Of a stretch of 39,350 nt of DNA, positions 28,218 through 39,160 are shown one piece after another. Source of the stretch: Vibrio atypicus (GTDB taxonomy: Bacteria > Pseudomonadota > Gammaproteobacteria > Enterobacterales > Vibrionaceae); contig NZ_BLID01000006.1 of NCBI RefSeq assembly GCF_009811315.1, forward strand, positions 282,087 through 321,436, read 5' to 3'. A program made the translations under genes and the position numbers. The notes beneath the pieces are model-generated. The model worked only from the letters and a program-made list of their open reading frames with translations, made no database searches and had not been told where the DNA came from. The first letter of the stretch is position 1. Each line of letters begins with the position of its first letter.

Positions 28218-28727
28218 TTACTTAGTTACACGTAGAACTGGAGTTTCACCAACAGTTACAGAACCAGAAAGCTTGTTCAGCTCTTTGATTTCGTCCATGT
28301 TAGAGATAACAACTGGAGTAAGAGTTGACTTCGCTTTCTCTTCAAGAAGAGCTAGATCGAATTCAATGATAGTGTCGCCAGCTTTAACAGTTTGACCTTC
28401 TTCAGCGATACGCTTGAAGCCTTCGCCTTTTAGTTCAACTGTGTCGATACCGAAGTGAACGAAAAGCTCAACACCGTCGTCAGACTCGATAGAGAACGCG
28501 TGGTTCGTTTCGAAGATCTTACCGATAGTACCGTTTACAGGAGCTACCATTTTGTTACCAGCAGGTTTGATAGCAATACCATCACCAACGATTTTCTCAG
28601 CGAAAACAACATCTGGCACGTCTTCAATGTTAACGATTTCACCAGATAGAGGTGCGATGATTTCGATTGCACCAGCGTCAGCGCTGTCGTCAGATACTAG
28701 CTTCTTAAGTTTGTCAAACAGACCCAT
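28218..28727 (-). CDS. crr: PTS glucose-specific EIIA component
   Basis: EIIA-Glc accepts phosphate from HPr and passes it to membrane EIIBC proteins; its unphosphorylated form causes inducer exclusion and its phosphorylated form stimulates adenylate cyclase. The 169 residues align with the E. coli protein without gaps. The active-site pair is His75 ([15 protein letters not shown]) and His90 ([18 protein letters not shown]). It is the last gene of ptsH-ptsI-crr, with 105 bases between ptsI and crr containing a hairpin and a TATAAT that may be an internal promoter. Confidence 0.99.
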   Translation of the reverse strand: MGLFDKLKKLVSDDSADAGAIEIIAPLSGEIVNIEDVPDVVFAEKIVGDGIAIKPAGNKMVAPVNGTIGKIFETNHAFSIESDDGVELFVHFGIDTVELKGEGFKRIAEEGQTVKAGDTIIEFDLALLEEKAKSTLTPVVISNMDEIKELNKLSGSVTVGETPVLRVTK

Positions 28728-28765
28728 TGTGTCATGCTCCTAACGTTTTTATTTAATTCTGTCGA

Positions 28766-28771
28766 ATTATA
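28766..28771 (-). promoter_or_regulatory. Possible internal crr promoter (-10 box)
   Basis: On the minus strand a perfect TATAAT lies 39 bases before the crr start, directly downstream of a large hairpin. No convincing -35 is present at 16-18 bases. E. coli crr also has its own promoters, but those lie within ptsI. The box is seen; activity is a guess. Confidence 0.35.
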
Positions 28772-28776
28772 GTATA

Positions 28777-28822
28777 CCAATCTTCCGAGATAGACGACTT
28801 TTTTTACCGTCTATCTCATTGG
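28777..28822 (-). other. Hairpin in the ptsI-crr gap
   Basis: GAGATAGACG (28787-28796) pairs with CGTCTATCTC (28808-28817). A five-base bulge away, CCAAT pairs with ATTGG (28818-28822). The stem begins ten bases past the ptsI stop. No T run follows on the minus strand, so it is not an ordinary terminator; it could stabilise the ptsHI message or be a processing site. Confidence 0.6.
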
Positions 28823-28832
28823 AATTAGTTGA

Positions 28833-30557
28833 TTATTGAGTTTTCTCAGCAATGAACTTTTCTACAACGGCTTCGATTTCTGCAGCTGTTGGTAGAGAAA
28901 GTGCTTCTTCAGCCATCGCTTTCACTTCAGCGAAGTTAGAGTTACGGATAACTTTCTTCACTTTAGGGATAGAGATGCCGCTCATTGAGAACTCGTCTAG
29001 ACCCATACCTAGAAGTAGTAGCGTTGCGCGCTCATCGCCCGCTAGCTCACCACACATACCAGTCCATTTACCTTCAGCGTGAGAAGCGTCGATAACTTGC
29101 TTGATCACTGTTAGTACTGCTGGTGATAGTGGGTTGTATAGGTGAGAAATCATTTCGTTACCACGATCTACCGCAAGTGTGTACTGCGTTAGGTCGTTAG
29201 TACCGATAGAGAAGAATGATACTTCTTTCGCTAGGTGGTGTGCGATTGCTGCAGCAGCAGGAGTCTCAACCATTACGCCGATTTCGATTTCTTCGTCAAA
29301 CGCAAGGCCTTCTGCACGAAGTTCTGCTTTGTACTCTTCGATCGCTTTCTTAAGTTCACGGATTTCTTCTACAGAGATGATCATCGGGAACATGATGCGT
29401 AGTTTACCGTGTGCAGATGCACGTAGGATACCACGTAGCTGATCACGTAGGATTTCACGACGGTCTAAGCTGATACGTACTGCACGCCAGCCTAGGAATG
29501 GGTTCATCTCTTGAGGAAGATCCATGTATGGAAGATCTTTATCGCCACCGATATCCATAGTACGGATGATCACTGACTCGCCATTCATTGCTTCAGCAAC
29601 TTCTTTGTACGCTTTGTACTGCTCTTCTTCAGTTGGAAGCGCATCGCGGTCCATAAATAGGAACTCAGTACGGTACAGACCAACGCCTTCACCACCGTTA
29701 CGGATGATACCGTCACAGTCTTTTACTGTACCGATGTTACCGCAAACTTCTACACGGTGACCGTCTAGAGTTTCAGCGTGAAGATCTTTTAGCTTAGCTA
29801 GCTCTTCTTTTTCAGCAACGAATGCTGCTTTAACCGCTTTTGCTTCTTCTAGTTCTGCTTCAGAAGGGTTGATAACAACTTTGTTGTTCATCGCATCAAG
29901 AATCAGCATATCGCCGTTCTTAACTTGCTTAGTGATGTCGTTAGTACCAACGATAGCTGGAAGTTCTAGTGAACGAGCCATGATTGAAGTGTGAGAAGTA
30001 CGACCGCCGATGTCACAAGCGAAACCAAGAACGTAGTCTAGGTTGATCTGTGCAGTTTCAGATGGAGTTAAGTCGTAAGCTACTAGGATAACTTCTTCGT
30101 CGATATCGCTTAGAGAAACGATATTGATACCTAGTGCATTTTTAACAAAACGTGTACCGATATCACGGATATCCGTTGCACGTTCTTTTAAGTATTCGTC
30201 ATCTAGAGATTCTAGAGCAGACGCTTGCTCTTCGATAACGGTGTAGATTGCGTTATCAGCATGCATCTTGTCGTTTTTGATCAGTGCTAGGATTTCTTCC
30301 TCTAGCTCTTCGTCTTCAAGAAGCATGATGTGACCTTCAAAGATCGCTTCTTTCTCTTCACCGAAGGTTTCAAGTGCTTTCTGTTTAACAGTTTCTAACT
30401 GAGCAGATGACTTGTTACGAGCGTCAAAGAAACGCTGAACTTCAGCTTCAACTTGGTCGTCAGAAATAGTGTGTGTGTTTAGGACAATTTCATCTTCTTG
30501 AAGTAGTAGTGCTTTACCAATCGCAATACCAGGAGATGCTAGGATGCCTGAAATCAT
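28833..30557 (-). CDS. ptsI: PTS enzyme I (phosphoenolpyruvate-protein phosphotransferase)
   Basis: Enzyme I takes phosphate from PEP and passes it to HPr, starting the sugar phosphorelay. The phosphorylated histidine is in [20 protein letters not shown] (His189 by alignment with E. coli). The C-terminal PEP-binding barrel has the catalytic Cys in [10 protein letters not shown] and the metal-binding [15 protein letters not shown]. The 574 residues match the E. coli length (575). It is 137 bases downstream of ptsH; this gap holds a long perfect hairpin. Confidence 0.99.
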   Translation of the reverse strand: MISGILASPGIAIGKALLLQEDEIVLNTHTISDDQVEAEVQRFFDARNKSSAQLETVKQKALETFGEEKEAIFEGHIMLLEDEELEEEILALIKNDKMHADNAIYTVIEEQASALESLDDEYLKERATDIRDIGTRFVKNALGINIVSLSDIDEEVILVAYDLTPSETAQINLDYVLGFACDIGGRTSHTSIMARSLELPAIVGTNDITKQVKNGDMLILDAMNNKVVINPSEAELEEAKAVKAAFVAEKEELAKLKDLHAETLDGHRVEVCGNIGTVKDCDGIIRNGGEGVGLYRTEFLFMDRDALPTEEEQYKAYKEVAEAMNGESVIIRTMDIGGDKDLPYMDLPQEMNPFLGWRAVRISLDRREILRDQLRGILRASAHGKLRIMFPMIISVEEIRELKKAIEEYKAELRAEGLAFDEEIEIGVMVETPAAAAIAHHLAKEVSFFSIGTNDLTQYTLAVDRGNEMISHLYNPLSPAVLTVIKQVIDASHAEGKWTGMCGELAGDERATLLLLGMGLDEFSMSGISIPKVKKVIRNSNFAEVKAMAEEALSLPTAAEIEAVVEKFIAEKTQ

Positions 30558-30645
30558 AGCCTTACCTTAAGTTGGTCAACTTTAAAACGGGAGAATAATG
30601 GGTGCGCTAACGATAATTTGTAGCTCAAATTTTGCTCTATTTCCA

Positions 30646-30679
30646 ACAAAGCCATTTTGTTTTCACAAAATGGCTTTGA
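30646..30679 (-). other. Hairpin in the ptsH-ptsI gap
   Basis: CAAAGCCATTTTG (30647-30659) and CAAAATGGCTTTG (30666-30678) are perfect inverted repeats; the next T-A pair extends the stem to 14 bp with a TTTC loop. It lies 16 bases past the ptsH stop. On the minus strand it is followed by TTGG, not by a T run. It may protect a short ptsH transcript or attenuate ptsI expression. Confidence 0.7.
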
Positions 30680-30694
30680 AAATAGAAGACCGGA

Positions 30695-30952
30695 TTAGTG
30701 TAGTTGGTCCATTAGAGCAACTAGGTGGTCAACAGCTTGTTGAGCTTGTGGGCCCTCAGCTGAGATAGAAACTACTGTACCTTTAACTAGGCCTAGAGTT
30801 TGTAGTTTGAATAGGCTCTTTGCGCTAGCGCTTTTACCGTTAGAAGTCACAGTGATGTCCGCGTCGAATGCTTTAGCTTCTTTAACGAACTGTGCAGCTG
30901 GACGAGTGTGAAGACCGTTTTCTGCTGTGATTTCTACTTGCTTCTCGTACAT
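30695..30952 (-). CDS. ptsH: Phosphocarrier protein HPr
   Basis: HPr shuttles phosphate from enzyme I to the EIIA proteins. The 85 residues are typical. His15 in [12 protein letters not shown] is the phosphorylation site, and Ser46 in [15 protein letters not shown] is conserved. It is the first gene of ptsH-ptsI-crr. A CRP site lies about 153 bases upstream of the start. Confidence 0.99.
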   Translation of the reverse strand: MYEKQVEITAENGLHTRPAAQFVKEAKAFDADITVTSNGKSASAKSLFKLQTLGLVKGTVVSISAEGPQAQQAVDHLVALMDQLH

Positions 30953-31200
30953 GTTATATACCCCAATTGATTTATATTTTGATAGTTTCTTAACCAGAAC
31001 TAGCTTAACCGTAAATAATATATTCTGCTAGATGCACAACGTTCATTTCGTGTCAGAACTGATACTGGTTGTAAATTTCTCACTCATGATTCCAATCTGT
31101 GTCGAATCTCACAAGTGACATAAAATCTTTATTAGCTCTTTTATTTTGAAGCTAAAAATAAAACTGCCCTGATATTACCAAAGGTGTGGCGAGGATCAAC
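30953..31200. other. ptsH upstream regulatory region
   Basis: No gene is seen between the cysK terminator and ptsH. The region is AT-rich and holds the CRP-like site at 31098-31113. Several possible -10 boxes (TATTAT near 31018-31024) exist, but no -35/-10 pair stands out. Confidence 0.5.
31098..31113. promoter_or_regulatory. CRP-binding site upstream of ptsH
   Basis: TGTGTCGAATCTCACA matches the CRP consensus TGTGA-N6-TCACA at nine of ten conserved positions. Its centre is about 153 bases upstream of the ptsH start. The E. coli pts operon is activated by CRP from sites upstream of ptsH, so the position makes sense. Direct activation here is inferred. Confidence 0.7.
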
Positions 31201-31227
31201 AAAAAAGCCCCTAAATGGGGCTTTTTT
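31201..31227 (-). terminator. cysK terminator
   Basis: AAAAAAGCCCC (31201-31211) and GGGGCTTTTTT (31217-31227) form a perfect 11-bp stem with a TAAAT loop and strong T tails on either strand. It lies 26 bases past the cysK stop. Confidence 0.95.
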
Positions 31228-31253
31228 GGACGAAAAATTGATTTGACAACATA

Positions 31254-32222
31254 TTACTGTTGGTTTTCTTTCTCGGTAAAGATGCCTGCAAATAGAGCGG
31301 TACTTAGGTAACGCTCACCAGAACTTGGAAGTACGGTAACGATAGTTTTTCCTTCAAATTCAGGTAGTTCTGCAAGTCGGTTTGCTGCAACAACTGCTGC
31401 GCCAGATGAGATGCCAGCCAAAATACCTTCTTCTTCCATTAGGCGTTGAGCCATAGTAATCGCTTCTTCTGATGTTACAGATTCAACGCGGTCAACAAGC
31501 TCTAAATCTAGGTTGCCAGGGATAAAACCAGCACCAATACCTTGGATTTTGTGCGGAGCTGGTTGAATTTCGTCTCCTGCAAGCGCTTGTGCAATCACTG
31601 GCGACTCTGCTGGTTCAACGGCAACAGAAACAATGTTCTTACCTTTTTCGCCTTTAATGTAACGGCTTGTACCTGTAATCGTACCACCCGTACCAACACC
31701 TGCGACAAATACGTCTACTTCACCATCTGTTGCATCCCAGATTTCTGGACCTGTCGTTTTCTCGTGAATCTGTGGGTTTGCAGGGTTGTTGAACTGTTGT
31801 AGCAGCAAGTATTTTTCAGGGTTGCTTGCAACAATCTCTTCAGCTTTAGCAATTGCCCCTTTCATGCCTTTTGCCGCTTCTGTTAACTCAAGGTTTGCAC
31901 CAAGTGCTTTTAGAAGCTTACGGCGTTCAAGGCTCATTGACTCTGGCATTGTCAGTGTAAGTTTGTAACCACGAGCTGCTGCTACGAATGCAAGTGCAAC
32001 ACCTGTATTACCACTTGTCGGTTCTACAAGTTCTACACCAGGCTTTAACGTGCCTGCTTTTTCCGCTTCCCAAATCATGTTTGCGCCGATACGACACTTA
32101 ACACTGAAGCTTGGGTTACGCGCTTCAACTTTCGCTAGGACTTTACCTTTGCTGACTTTATTTAAGCGAACTAGAGGAGTGTTACCGATTGTTTGTGAAT
32201 TATCTTCGTAGATTTTGCTCAT
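31254..32222 (-). CDS. cysK: Cysteine synthase A (O-acetylserine sulfhydrylase)
   Basis: CysK is a PLP enzyme that makes cysteine from O-acetylserine and sulfide. The PLP lysine is in [16 protein letters not shown], the substrate loop is [14 protein letters not shown], and the cofactor phosphate loop is [18 protein letters not shown] chose the ATG at 32222 ([14 protein letters not shown], 322 residues, E. coli 323), which has AAGGA 7 bases upstream; a frame from 32237 adds five residues. It lies downstream of cysZ, as in E. coli, with a terminator between. CysB control is expected from E. coli, but I cannot identify a site. Confidence 0.98.
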   Translation of the reverse strand: MSKIYEDNSQTIGNTPLVRLNKVSKGKVLAKVEARNPSFSVKCRIGANMIWEAEKAGTLKPGVELVEPTSGNTGVALAFVAAARGYKLTLTMPESMSLERRKLLKALGANLELTEAAKGMKGAIAKAEEIVASNPEKYLLLQQFNNPANPQIHEKTTGPEIWDATDGEVDVFVAGVGTGGTITGTSRYIKGEKGKNIVSVAVEPAESPVIAQALAGDEIQPAPHKIQGIGAGFIPGNLDLELVDRVESVTSEEAITMAQRLMEEEGILAGISSGAAVVAANRLAELPEFEGKTIVTVLPSSGERYLSTALFAGIFTEKENQQ

Positions 32223-32380
32223 TATGTGATCCTTCATCTCTATGTAAGCTCCGCCTGTTTTCGGTAAGCAAAGCTAAGTTGTTCTATTTTAATTGACTGG
32301 GTAGAGATTAGGACAGCTGAAAAAACTAGAAAAGGATTAAAAAGTTATATGATATGAACTTGCTCAGTAGAGGAGAGCAT

Positions 32381-32411
32381 AAAAGCGGGCAAATCAAATG
32401 TATCTGCCCAC
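32381..32411 (-). terminator. cysZ terminator
   Basis: On the minus strand GTGGGCA pairs with TGCCCGC (one G-U wobble) around a 13-base loop, followed by TTTTATG. It lies 24 bases past the cysZ stop. The rest of the 213-base cysZ-cysK gap holds no gene. Confidence 0.75.
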
Positions 32412-32435
32412 TTAAAGTGGTGCTAAATAATGGTG

Positions 32436-33173
32436 CTATTTCTTAAATTCAGTTACCCACATTGCCGTCGCGCCACAGACCGCAATAGGCATAACAAATA
32501 GGTTCAGTATTGGAATGGTCGTAAACACACTGACGAGAGCGCCAAAGCTATAAGCTTTGCCTTGTTTTTGTTTCAAATTGTGTCTCATTTCATTAAAACT
32601 AATCTTGTGGTTATCAAATGGGTAATCACAATATTGAATTGCTAGAATCCAAGCGGTGAAGACAAACCATAGGATCGGGCCAATAGTTTGTCCTAAAGCA
32701 GGGATGAGTAATAAAAGGAATAAGCCAATTGCTTTAGGTAAAACATAAACCAGTTTGCGCCATTCACGAGCGAGAATTCTCGGCGTATCTTTTAATGTAG
32801 AGAGCAGGCCATCTTCATTCACTTTTTGATTGGTGAGGTGCTCTTCCACTTTCTCAGCCAGTAATCCATTGAAGGGCGCTGCTATAAAATTGGCCAGCGT
32901 ACTGAAAAAATAAGAGAACGTCGCAAGAATAGTCAGAACAAGTAGTGGCCAAAGCAGGTAGCTTAACCAGGATAAGAAGTCAGGTAACTGCCCTAACATT
33001 TGCTCAATCCAAACATCTAAATTTGAAAACAAGTAAAACAGCGCGCCACCGACAAGTAGAATATTGGCTAATAGTGGTAGTAGAACAAATTGGCGGATAC
33101 CAGGCTTTAGAGCGAGATCTAAGCCGTAAAAAAAGTAGCCAAACCCACTACGTTGGTTAATTGAAGAATTCAT
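32436..33173 (-). CDS. cysZ: Sulfate transporter CysZ
   Basis: CysZ is an inner-membrane sulfate permease feeding cysteine synthesis. The 245-residue protein has four or more long hydrophobic segments and the family blocks GFGYFFYGLDLALKPGIRQFV near the N terminus, AAPFNGLLAEKVEEHL and the C-terminal PIAVCGATAMWV. E. coli CysZ has 253 residues. It is divergent from zipA, upstream of cysK, the same arrangement as in E. coli. Confidence 0.96.
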   Translation of the reverse strand: MNSSINQRSGFGYFFYGLDLALKPGIRQFVLLPLLANILLVGGALFYLFSNLDVWIEQMLGQLPDFLSWLSYLLWPLLVLTILATFSYFFSTLANFIAAPFNGLLAEKVEEHLTNQKVNEDGLLSTLKDTPRILAREWRKLVYVLPKAIGLFLLLLIPALGQTIGPILWFVFTAWILAIQYCDYPFDNHKISFNEMRHNLKQKQGKAYSFGALVSVFTTIPILNLFVMPIAVCGATAMWVTEFKK

Positions 33174-33381
33174 AATAAAGAGTCATCTACTGGTTTAAAA
33201 ACGAACATTGGTTATCTTAACAAGAAAAAAGCGTGTTCAAAATCACAACATTCTTGGAACTTCTAACATTAAGTTGTTCTAAAACAGGGGAGAGTTTTGG
33301 TAGAGTTACTGAAGTTAGGTATAACCCAATTCAATAGGAAGACTCAAAGAGTCTATTTTATTGAGTAATTGAGAGCTAAAA

Positions 33382-34269
33382 ATGCAGGAACTGCGATTCG
33401 TACTCATAATTGTCGGAGCCTTAGCGATTGCCGCTTTGCTGTTCCACGGTTTATGGACAAGTAAGAAAGAAGGGACGACAAAGTTTGGTAATAAGCCATT
33501 ACGTAAGCTAGACGTCGACAATGATGAAGAGTCAGAGGCAATGCCTGACAGAGCATTTGCGCCTGAGGACGATTTTGAAATCATCCGTAAAGAGCGAAAA
33601 GAGCCAGAATTTGCCGTGGAACCTGTAGCTGCGGATCCTCTAATCGATGGATACACTGACGTGGCGGAAAAAACAGCTACGCCATTCAACGATGAAGCTG
33701 ATATTGATGTCCCTTCATTTTCAAGTAAGTCATTAGATGATGTAGAAGAAAAGCTTGAACCTATCGTAGATCTGGAGCCGATCGTTGAATCTGAACCAGA
33801 AACCGTAGCGGTAGAGCCTGCCGTTGTGACTGAACCTGCACCAGAGCCGGAAATGGAAGTGATTGTATTGAACGTTCACTGTGCTGGAGAAGAACCGTTT
33901 GTGGGCACAAAGCTGTTTGATAGCATGCAACAAAATGGTTTGCTGTATGGTGAAATGGATATCTTCCATCGCCATTCGGATCTTTCTGGTACTGGAAAAG
34001 TTCTGTTCAGTGTAGCGAATATGATGCAACCTGGCACATTGAAGCACGGTGATCCTGCTGAATTTACAACTAAAGGTATTTCATTCTTTATGACCTTACC
34101 TTGTTATGGTGATGCGGACCAAAACTTCAAGCTAATGCTTAAGACCGCTCAGCAGATTGCAGATGACCTTGGTGCGAATGTATTAGACGACGGGCGTAAC
34201 CTTATGACGCCAAATCGAATTGATGGATATAAAGCGCAGATTCAAAAATTCAAATTGGCGAGCGCGTAA
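33382..34269 (+). CDS. zipA: Cell division protein ZipA
   Basis: ZipA tethers FtsZ to the inner membrane at the division site. An N-terminal TM segment (residues 4-23, [20 protein letters not shown]) is followed by a basic stretch and a long acidic linker rich in Pro, Glu and Val (about residues 40-155). The C-terminal FtsZ-binding domain (about 160-295) contains [14 protein letters not shown] and [17 protein letters not shown] [18 protein letters not shown]. The 295 residues are slightly shorter than in E. coli (328), the difference being in the linker. It precedes ligA, but a terminator separates them. Confidence 0.97.
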   Translation: MQELRFVLIIVGALAIAALLFHGLWTSKKEGTTKFGNKPLRKLDVDNDEESEAMPDRAFAPEDDFEIIRKERKEPEFAVEPVAADPLIDGYTDVAEKTATPFNDEADIDVPSFSSKSLDDVEEKLEPIVDLEPIVESEPETVAVEPAVVTEPAPEPEMEVIVLNVHCAGEEPFVGTKLFDSMQQNGLLYGEMDIFHRHSDLSGTGKVLFSVANMMQPGTLKHGDPAEFTTKGISFFMTLPCYGDADQNFKLMLKTAQQIADDLGANVLDDGRNLMTPNRIDGYKAQIQKFKLASA

Positions 34270-34285
34270 TCTCAATTCCGACTTC

Positions 34286-34313
34286 AAAAGGGCTCCGTGA
34301 CGGGGCCTTTTTT
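34286..34313 (+). terminator. zipA terminator
   Basis: AAAAGGGCTCCG pairs with CGGGGCCTTTT (G-U wobbles in the middle) around TGA, followed by more T. It lies 17 bases past the zipA stop. Confidence 0.85.
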
Positions 34314-34347
34314 CATTGTGCTGTTAAAGGGGATTGCTAACCTTTGA

Positions 34348-36447
<2,100 letters not shown>

Positions 36448-36465
36448 GCCCTTCAAGATGAAAGA

Positions 36466-36490
36466 AGCCACCAGTAGGTGGCTTTTTTTT
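36466..36490 (+). terminator. ligA terminator
   Basis: AGCCACC (36466-36472) and GGTGGCT (36477-36483) form a 7-bp GC-rich stem with an AGTA loop, followed by eight T. Confidence 0.93.
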
Positions 36491-36938
36491 ATGCAAAAAT
36501 AAGTGCCACTTTAAGGCTCAATATCTATGTGGACTCTTCAGTGATCATTATCAAATTAATGTAAATGACGTTTTTTTATTCAGATTTATGCGAGGCATAT
36601 CAACCTGTTTTTATATTTTATTATATGTAACTAACTGATTTTATTTTATTTTACCTTTTTGTGGGCATGTGTTCTGTTTGTTCGAGATCTTGATCACTAT
36701 GCTTAGAAAAATTTGTAGCGGGTCATATTTTTTTAGATGAAAAGAAAGTTCTGATTGATGTTTTGCTCCGCGAAGTTAGTCTAAAGGCATGGATACACAC
36801 TGTGTATGCAGGAAATAGAAAATCAAAAGTTAAAGGTTAATTTGCGGTTTTCACATAGGAAATGAATTCTCCCTTCGGCGGCCAACTTAAGGCGAGAAAC
36901 AAGAAAAAACAGCTATATCCATTTTTAGGAGTTTTTCC
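36491..36938 (+). promoter_or_regulatory. Long porin upstream region
   Basis: This 448-base AT-rich stretch has no gene. It contains a 13-base palindrome TATGC-GAG-GCATA (36587-36599), a weak CRP-like site CGAGATCTTGATCACT (about 36683-36698, seven of ten consensus positions), a perfect 15-base palindrome ATACACACTGTGTAT (36793-36807), and a leader hairpin (36867-36875 with 36889-36898). A TAGGAG ribosome-binding site is 7 bases before the ATG. No clear -35/-10 pair could be fixed. Confidence 0.5.
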
Positions 36939-38060
36939 ATGGACAAAATGTTTAAACGTACTCTGCTAGGTGCAGCAGTTGCTATCGCTTCCACAGGTGC
37001 TTTTGCAAACACTGAATCTTCTCAAGTAGGTATTATTTCAGACTTCAACGTACAAGCGTACGGTGTTGCAGCAATCAGTGTATTCACTGAGAAAGATAAA
37101 AAAGGTTACCAGTGGGACAATGAGTCACGCATCGGTTTCCGTGCAGACAAAGATTTTACTGACAATGTGAATATCTTTATGCAAATTGAATCTGGCTGGG
37201 TAGGTACAGACGGTACGGGTGCTACTTTAGGTAACCGTGATACATTCCTTGGTCTTCGTGGTGATTGGGGTACGGTTCGTGCGGGTCGTATGCTTACTCC
37301 AATGTACGAACTGGTTGACTGGCCATACTCAAACCCAGGTCTAGGTCGTGTATGGGATTCTGCTTGGGCCGCTGACGTAGCATATCACCGTGATCGTCAC
37401 GGTAACCAACTACGTTACGATTCGGCGCAGCTAGGCAACCTAAACTTCAGCCTATCTACAGGCATGGGCGACACCTCAGTTGAAAGTAACTACTTCTACG
37501 GCGCTAAAGCAACACTTAAAGCGGGCGACATGTTCACTTTCCACGGTGCTGTTGAATCTGAAGTCAATCGTAAAAAATCAGACGCTGTTGAAGCTGCCTT
37601 CTCAGTTTGTGCAGCAGCCTCGCCTTGTGAAGATTTAGATGGTAACAATGTTGCAGTTGGCGATGTTTACCAATCTACAGCAGCAGCAGACGCTGAATTA
37701 GCTGATACTATGGGTTACCTAGTGGGCTTTGAAGCGGCACTTCCTGGTGGCTTTGGTCTAGCAGCAGCATACAAAGCGGGTTCTAGCGACGTTCAAGGTG
37801 GCGATAAATCTGAGCAAGGCTCTTACTCTATCATCGGACAATACTGGATGGGTGCTTGGGGCTTCAAGCTAGGCTACGCAGCTAACCTTGATTATGAAGT
37901 AAACGGCAAGACTCAAAAAGATACTGCGGATAGCGTAGTTTCAGGTCAGGTCATGTATGTTAAGAATGGTTTCGTCCCATACTTCCGTGTAGGTTCTTAC
38001 ACGAAGAACGATGGCGATGCGACACCATTTGCACGTCTAGGTCTAGAATACGGCTTCTAA
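36939..38060 (+). CDS. Outer-membrane porin (chitoporin-like by position)
   Basis: This 373-residue outer-membrane protein starts with a 23-residue signal peptide cut after GAFA. It has alternating beta-strand sequence and a terminal Phe (LGLEYGF), the mark of a porin barrel. N-terminal blocks ESRIGFRADKDFTDNVNIFMQIESG and TFLGLRGDWGTVRAGRM are typical of gram-negative trimeric porins. Aromatic residues cluster around residues 127-143 (DWPYSNPGLGRVWDSAW). In V. cholerae, as I recall, the gene after ligA is the chitin-induced porin ChiP (VC0972). I infer orthology from position, and substrate specificity is not shown. Cys224 and Cys230 lie in a Ser/Ala/Asp-rich segment that looks like an extracellular loop. 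Confidence 0.93.
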   Translation: MDKMFKRTLLGAAVAIASTGAFANTESSQVGIISDFNVQAYGVAAISVFTEKDKKGYQWDNESRIGFRADKDFTDNVNIFMQIESGWVGTDGTGATLGNRDTFLGLRGDWGTVRAGRMLTPMYELVDWPYSNPGLGRVWDSAWAADVAYHRDRHGNQLRYDSAQLGNLNFSLSTGMGDTSVESNYFYGAKATLKAGDMFTFHGAVESEVNRKKSDAVEAAFSVCAAASPCEDLDGNNVAVGDVYQSTAAADAELADTMGYLVGFEAALPGGFGLAAAYKAGSSDVQGGDKSEQGSYSIIGQYWMGAWGFKLGYAANLDYEVNGKTQKDTADSVVSGQVMYVKNGFVPYFRVGSYTKNDGDATPFARLGLEYGF

Positions 38061-38090
38061 TTTCTTAGAAATCATTATTATATCTTTTAA

Positions 38091-38115
38091 AAGAGGAGCT
38101 TCGGCTCCTCTTTTT
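38091..38115 (+). terminator. Porin terminator
   Basis: AAGAGGAGC (38091-38099) and GCTCCTCTT (38104-38112) form a 9-bp stem closed by the very stable C(TTCG)G tetraloop, followed by a T run. Confidence 0.95.
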
Positions 38116-38155
38116 GCATTTTGTAATTTTGTTGAATCGTTGTTGCCTTAGAAAA

Positions 38156-38184
38156 CAAAAAAGCCAACAGAACGTTGGCTTTTT
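38156..38184 (-). terminator. Terminator of the DUF2057 gene
   Basis: AAAAAGCCAAC (38158-38168) and GTTGGCTTTTT (38174-38184) form an 11-bp stem with an AGAAC loop and a T-rich tail on the minus strand. It lies 21 bases past the stop and back to back with the porin terminator. Confidence 0.92.
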
Positions 38185-38205
38185 ACTTGCGACCACATTG
38201 AAGAG

Positions 38206-38856
38206 TTAATCTATATTTGAGACAGCCCAAGAGAGGAATTTTTGCTTTTCTTGTTTAGATAATTTGTTGAAATAATCTTGGGTGATTTCTAGATTATTTG
38301 AAATCGATGCTTTAGCTTGAATGTCTTTTGTTTCTGTTTGAGCTAGTGGTTCTACAGCAGCGCTCTTAGAGTTTGTACCTAGAACAATATTTTTATCTTT
38401 GTTATGTAGGCGGCTCGCATCAGCAAAGTCTTCTGTTAATGATAGCCAACCTTTAGATAGGTTATCTGCTTCTACATTGGTGATATTATTAACTGAACTT
38501 AAAGAGAATTTATCCTTGGCTTGACGTTTGTCATAAGCAAGGGATTGCTGTTCATTGTCTATTGATGGTGTGATTAATGTCGCACTACCATTAAGACCAT
38601 CGAGTGTGATGATTACTGGCACTGACTGATAGAAGTAAGCTTGACTTGATCCTGGCTTAAAGGTTTTTCGAATATCAAAAACAAATTGGCTTTTTCCATC
38701 TGGTAAGGTGAGAGTTTCGTTATTTAAGTACTGAGCTACATTATTGGATTCATTTACCGCTAAAATATTAATGCTTTTTGGGAGTGTTATTTCTACAGAG
38801 GAAAACGCGTTGAATGCGATGAAAGGAAGTGTAGAAATTAATACTTTTTTTATCAT
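38206..38856 (-). CDS. DUF2057 (YccT/CsgI-like) exported protein
   Basis: This 216-residue exported protein has an N-terminal signal peptide (MIKKVLISTLPFIAFNAFS). The N-terminal half has the DUF2057 pattern: ITLPKSINILAVN, then YLNNETLTLPDGKSQFVFDIRKTF, then YFYQSVPVIITLDG. The C-terminal LSKQEKQKFLSWAVS corresponds to the end of E. coli YccT (LADPQTRNTFLQWAEK). YccT (CsgI) has been linked to control of curli polymerisation in Enterobacteriaceae. Vibrios lack that context here, so the function remains unknown. It converges on the porin gene with separate terminators. Its start ATG is at 38856, with no strong ribosome-binding site. Confidence 0.8.
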   Translation of the reverse strand: MIKKVLISTLPFIAFNAFSSVEITLPKSINILAVNESNNVAQYLNNETLTLPDGKSQFVFDIRKTFKPGSSQAYFYQSVPVIITLDGLNGSATLITPSIDNEQQSLAYDKRQAKDKFSLSSVNNITNVEADNLSKGWLSLTEDFADASRLHNKDKNIVLGTNSKSAAVEPLAQTETKDIQAKASISNNLEITQDYFNKLSKQEKQKFLSWAVSNID

Positions 38857-38974
38857 GGTTTGGCCGTCCCTAACTAAATCAAGACTTCATTATACAGCAC
38901 AATAACAATGTATCATTGGATTAGAGTTGATAACTTTGACCGATAGCAATATTAATTAGGGACGAAAATTAAGG

Positions 38975-39160
38975 CTAATATTTTCGAGTGCCTTTGTTCA
39001 TGTCACAGTAGAATTGTGGCACGAAGACAGAGTTTCCGTCAGGCAGCAAACATTGAACATGGCTACCTACCACATTTCCTGCTTGTGTGTTGTTAGCACT
39101 GGAGCTGAGTGGGATAAACATAGTAAATACAATTGAAATTATCAATAGAACTTTACGCAT
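38975..39160 (-). CDS. Small exported protein of unknown function (61 residues)
   Basis: I do not recognise it with certainty. A clear signal peptide (MRKVLLIISIVFTMFIPLSSSA) leaves a mature peptide of about 39 residues. This has two cysteines spaced C-X14-C (residues 37 and 52) in QCLLPDGNSVFVPQFYCDMN, which could form one disulfide. A strong TAGGAG ribosome-binding site lies 8 bases before the ATG, which supports a real gene. It lies upstream of the DUF2057 gene in the same direction with 118 bases between and no terminator seen, so the two may share a transcript. Confidence 0.72.
   Translation of the reverse strand: MRKVLLIISIVFTMFIPLSSSANNTQAGNVVGSHVQCLLPDGNSVFVPQFYCDMNKGTRKY

Noticed and set aside
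32223..32380. CysB site before cysK
   Set aside because: The CysB motif is too loose to call by eye and no clear half-sites were found.
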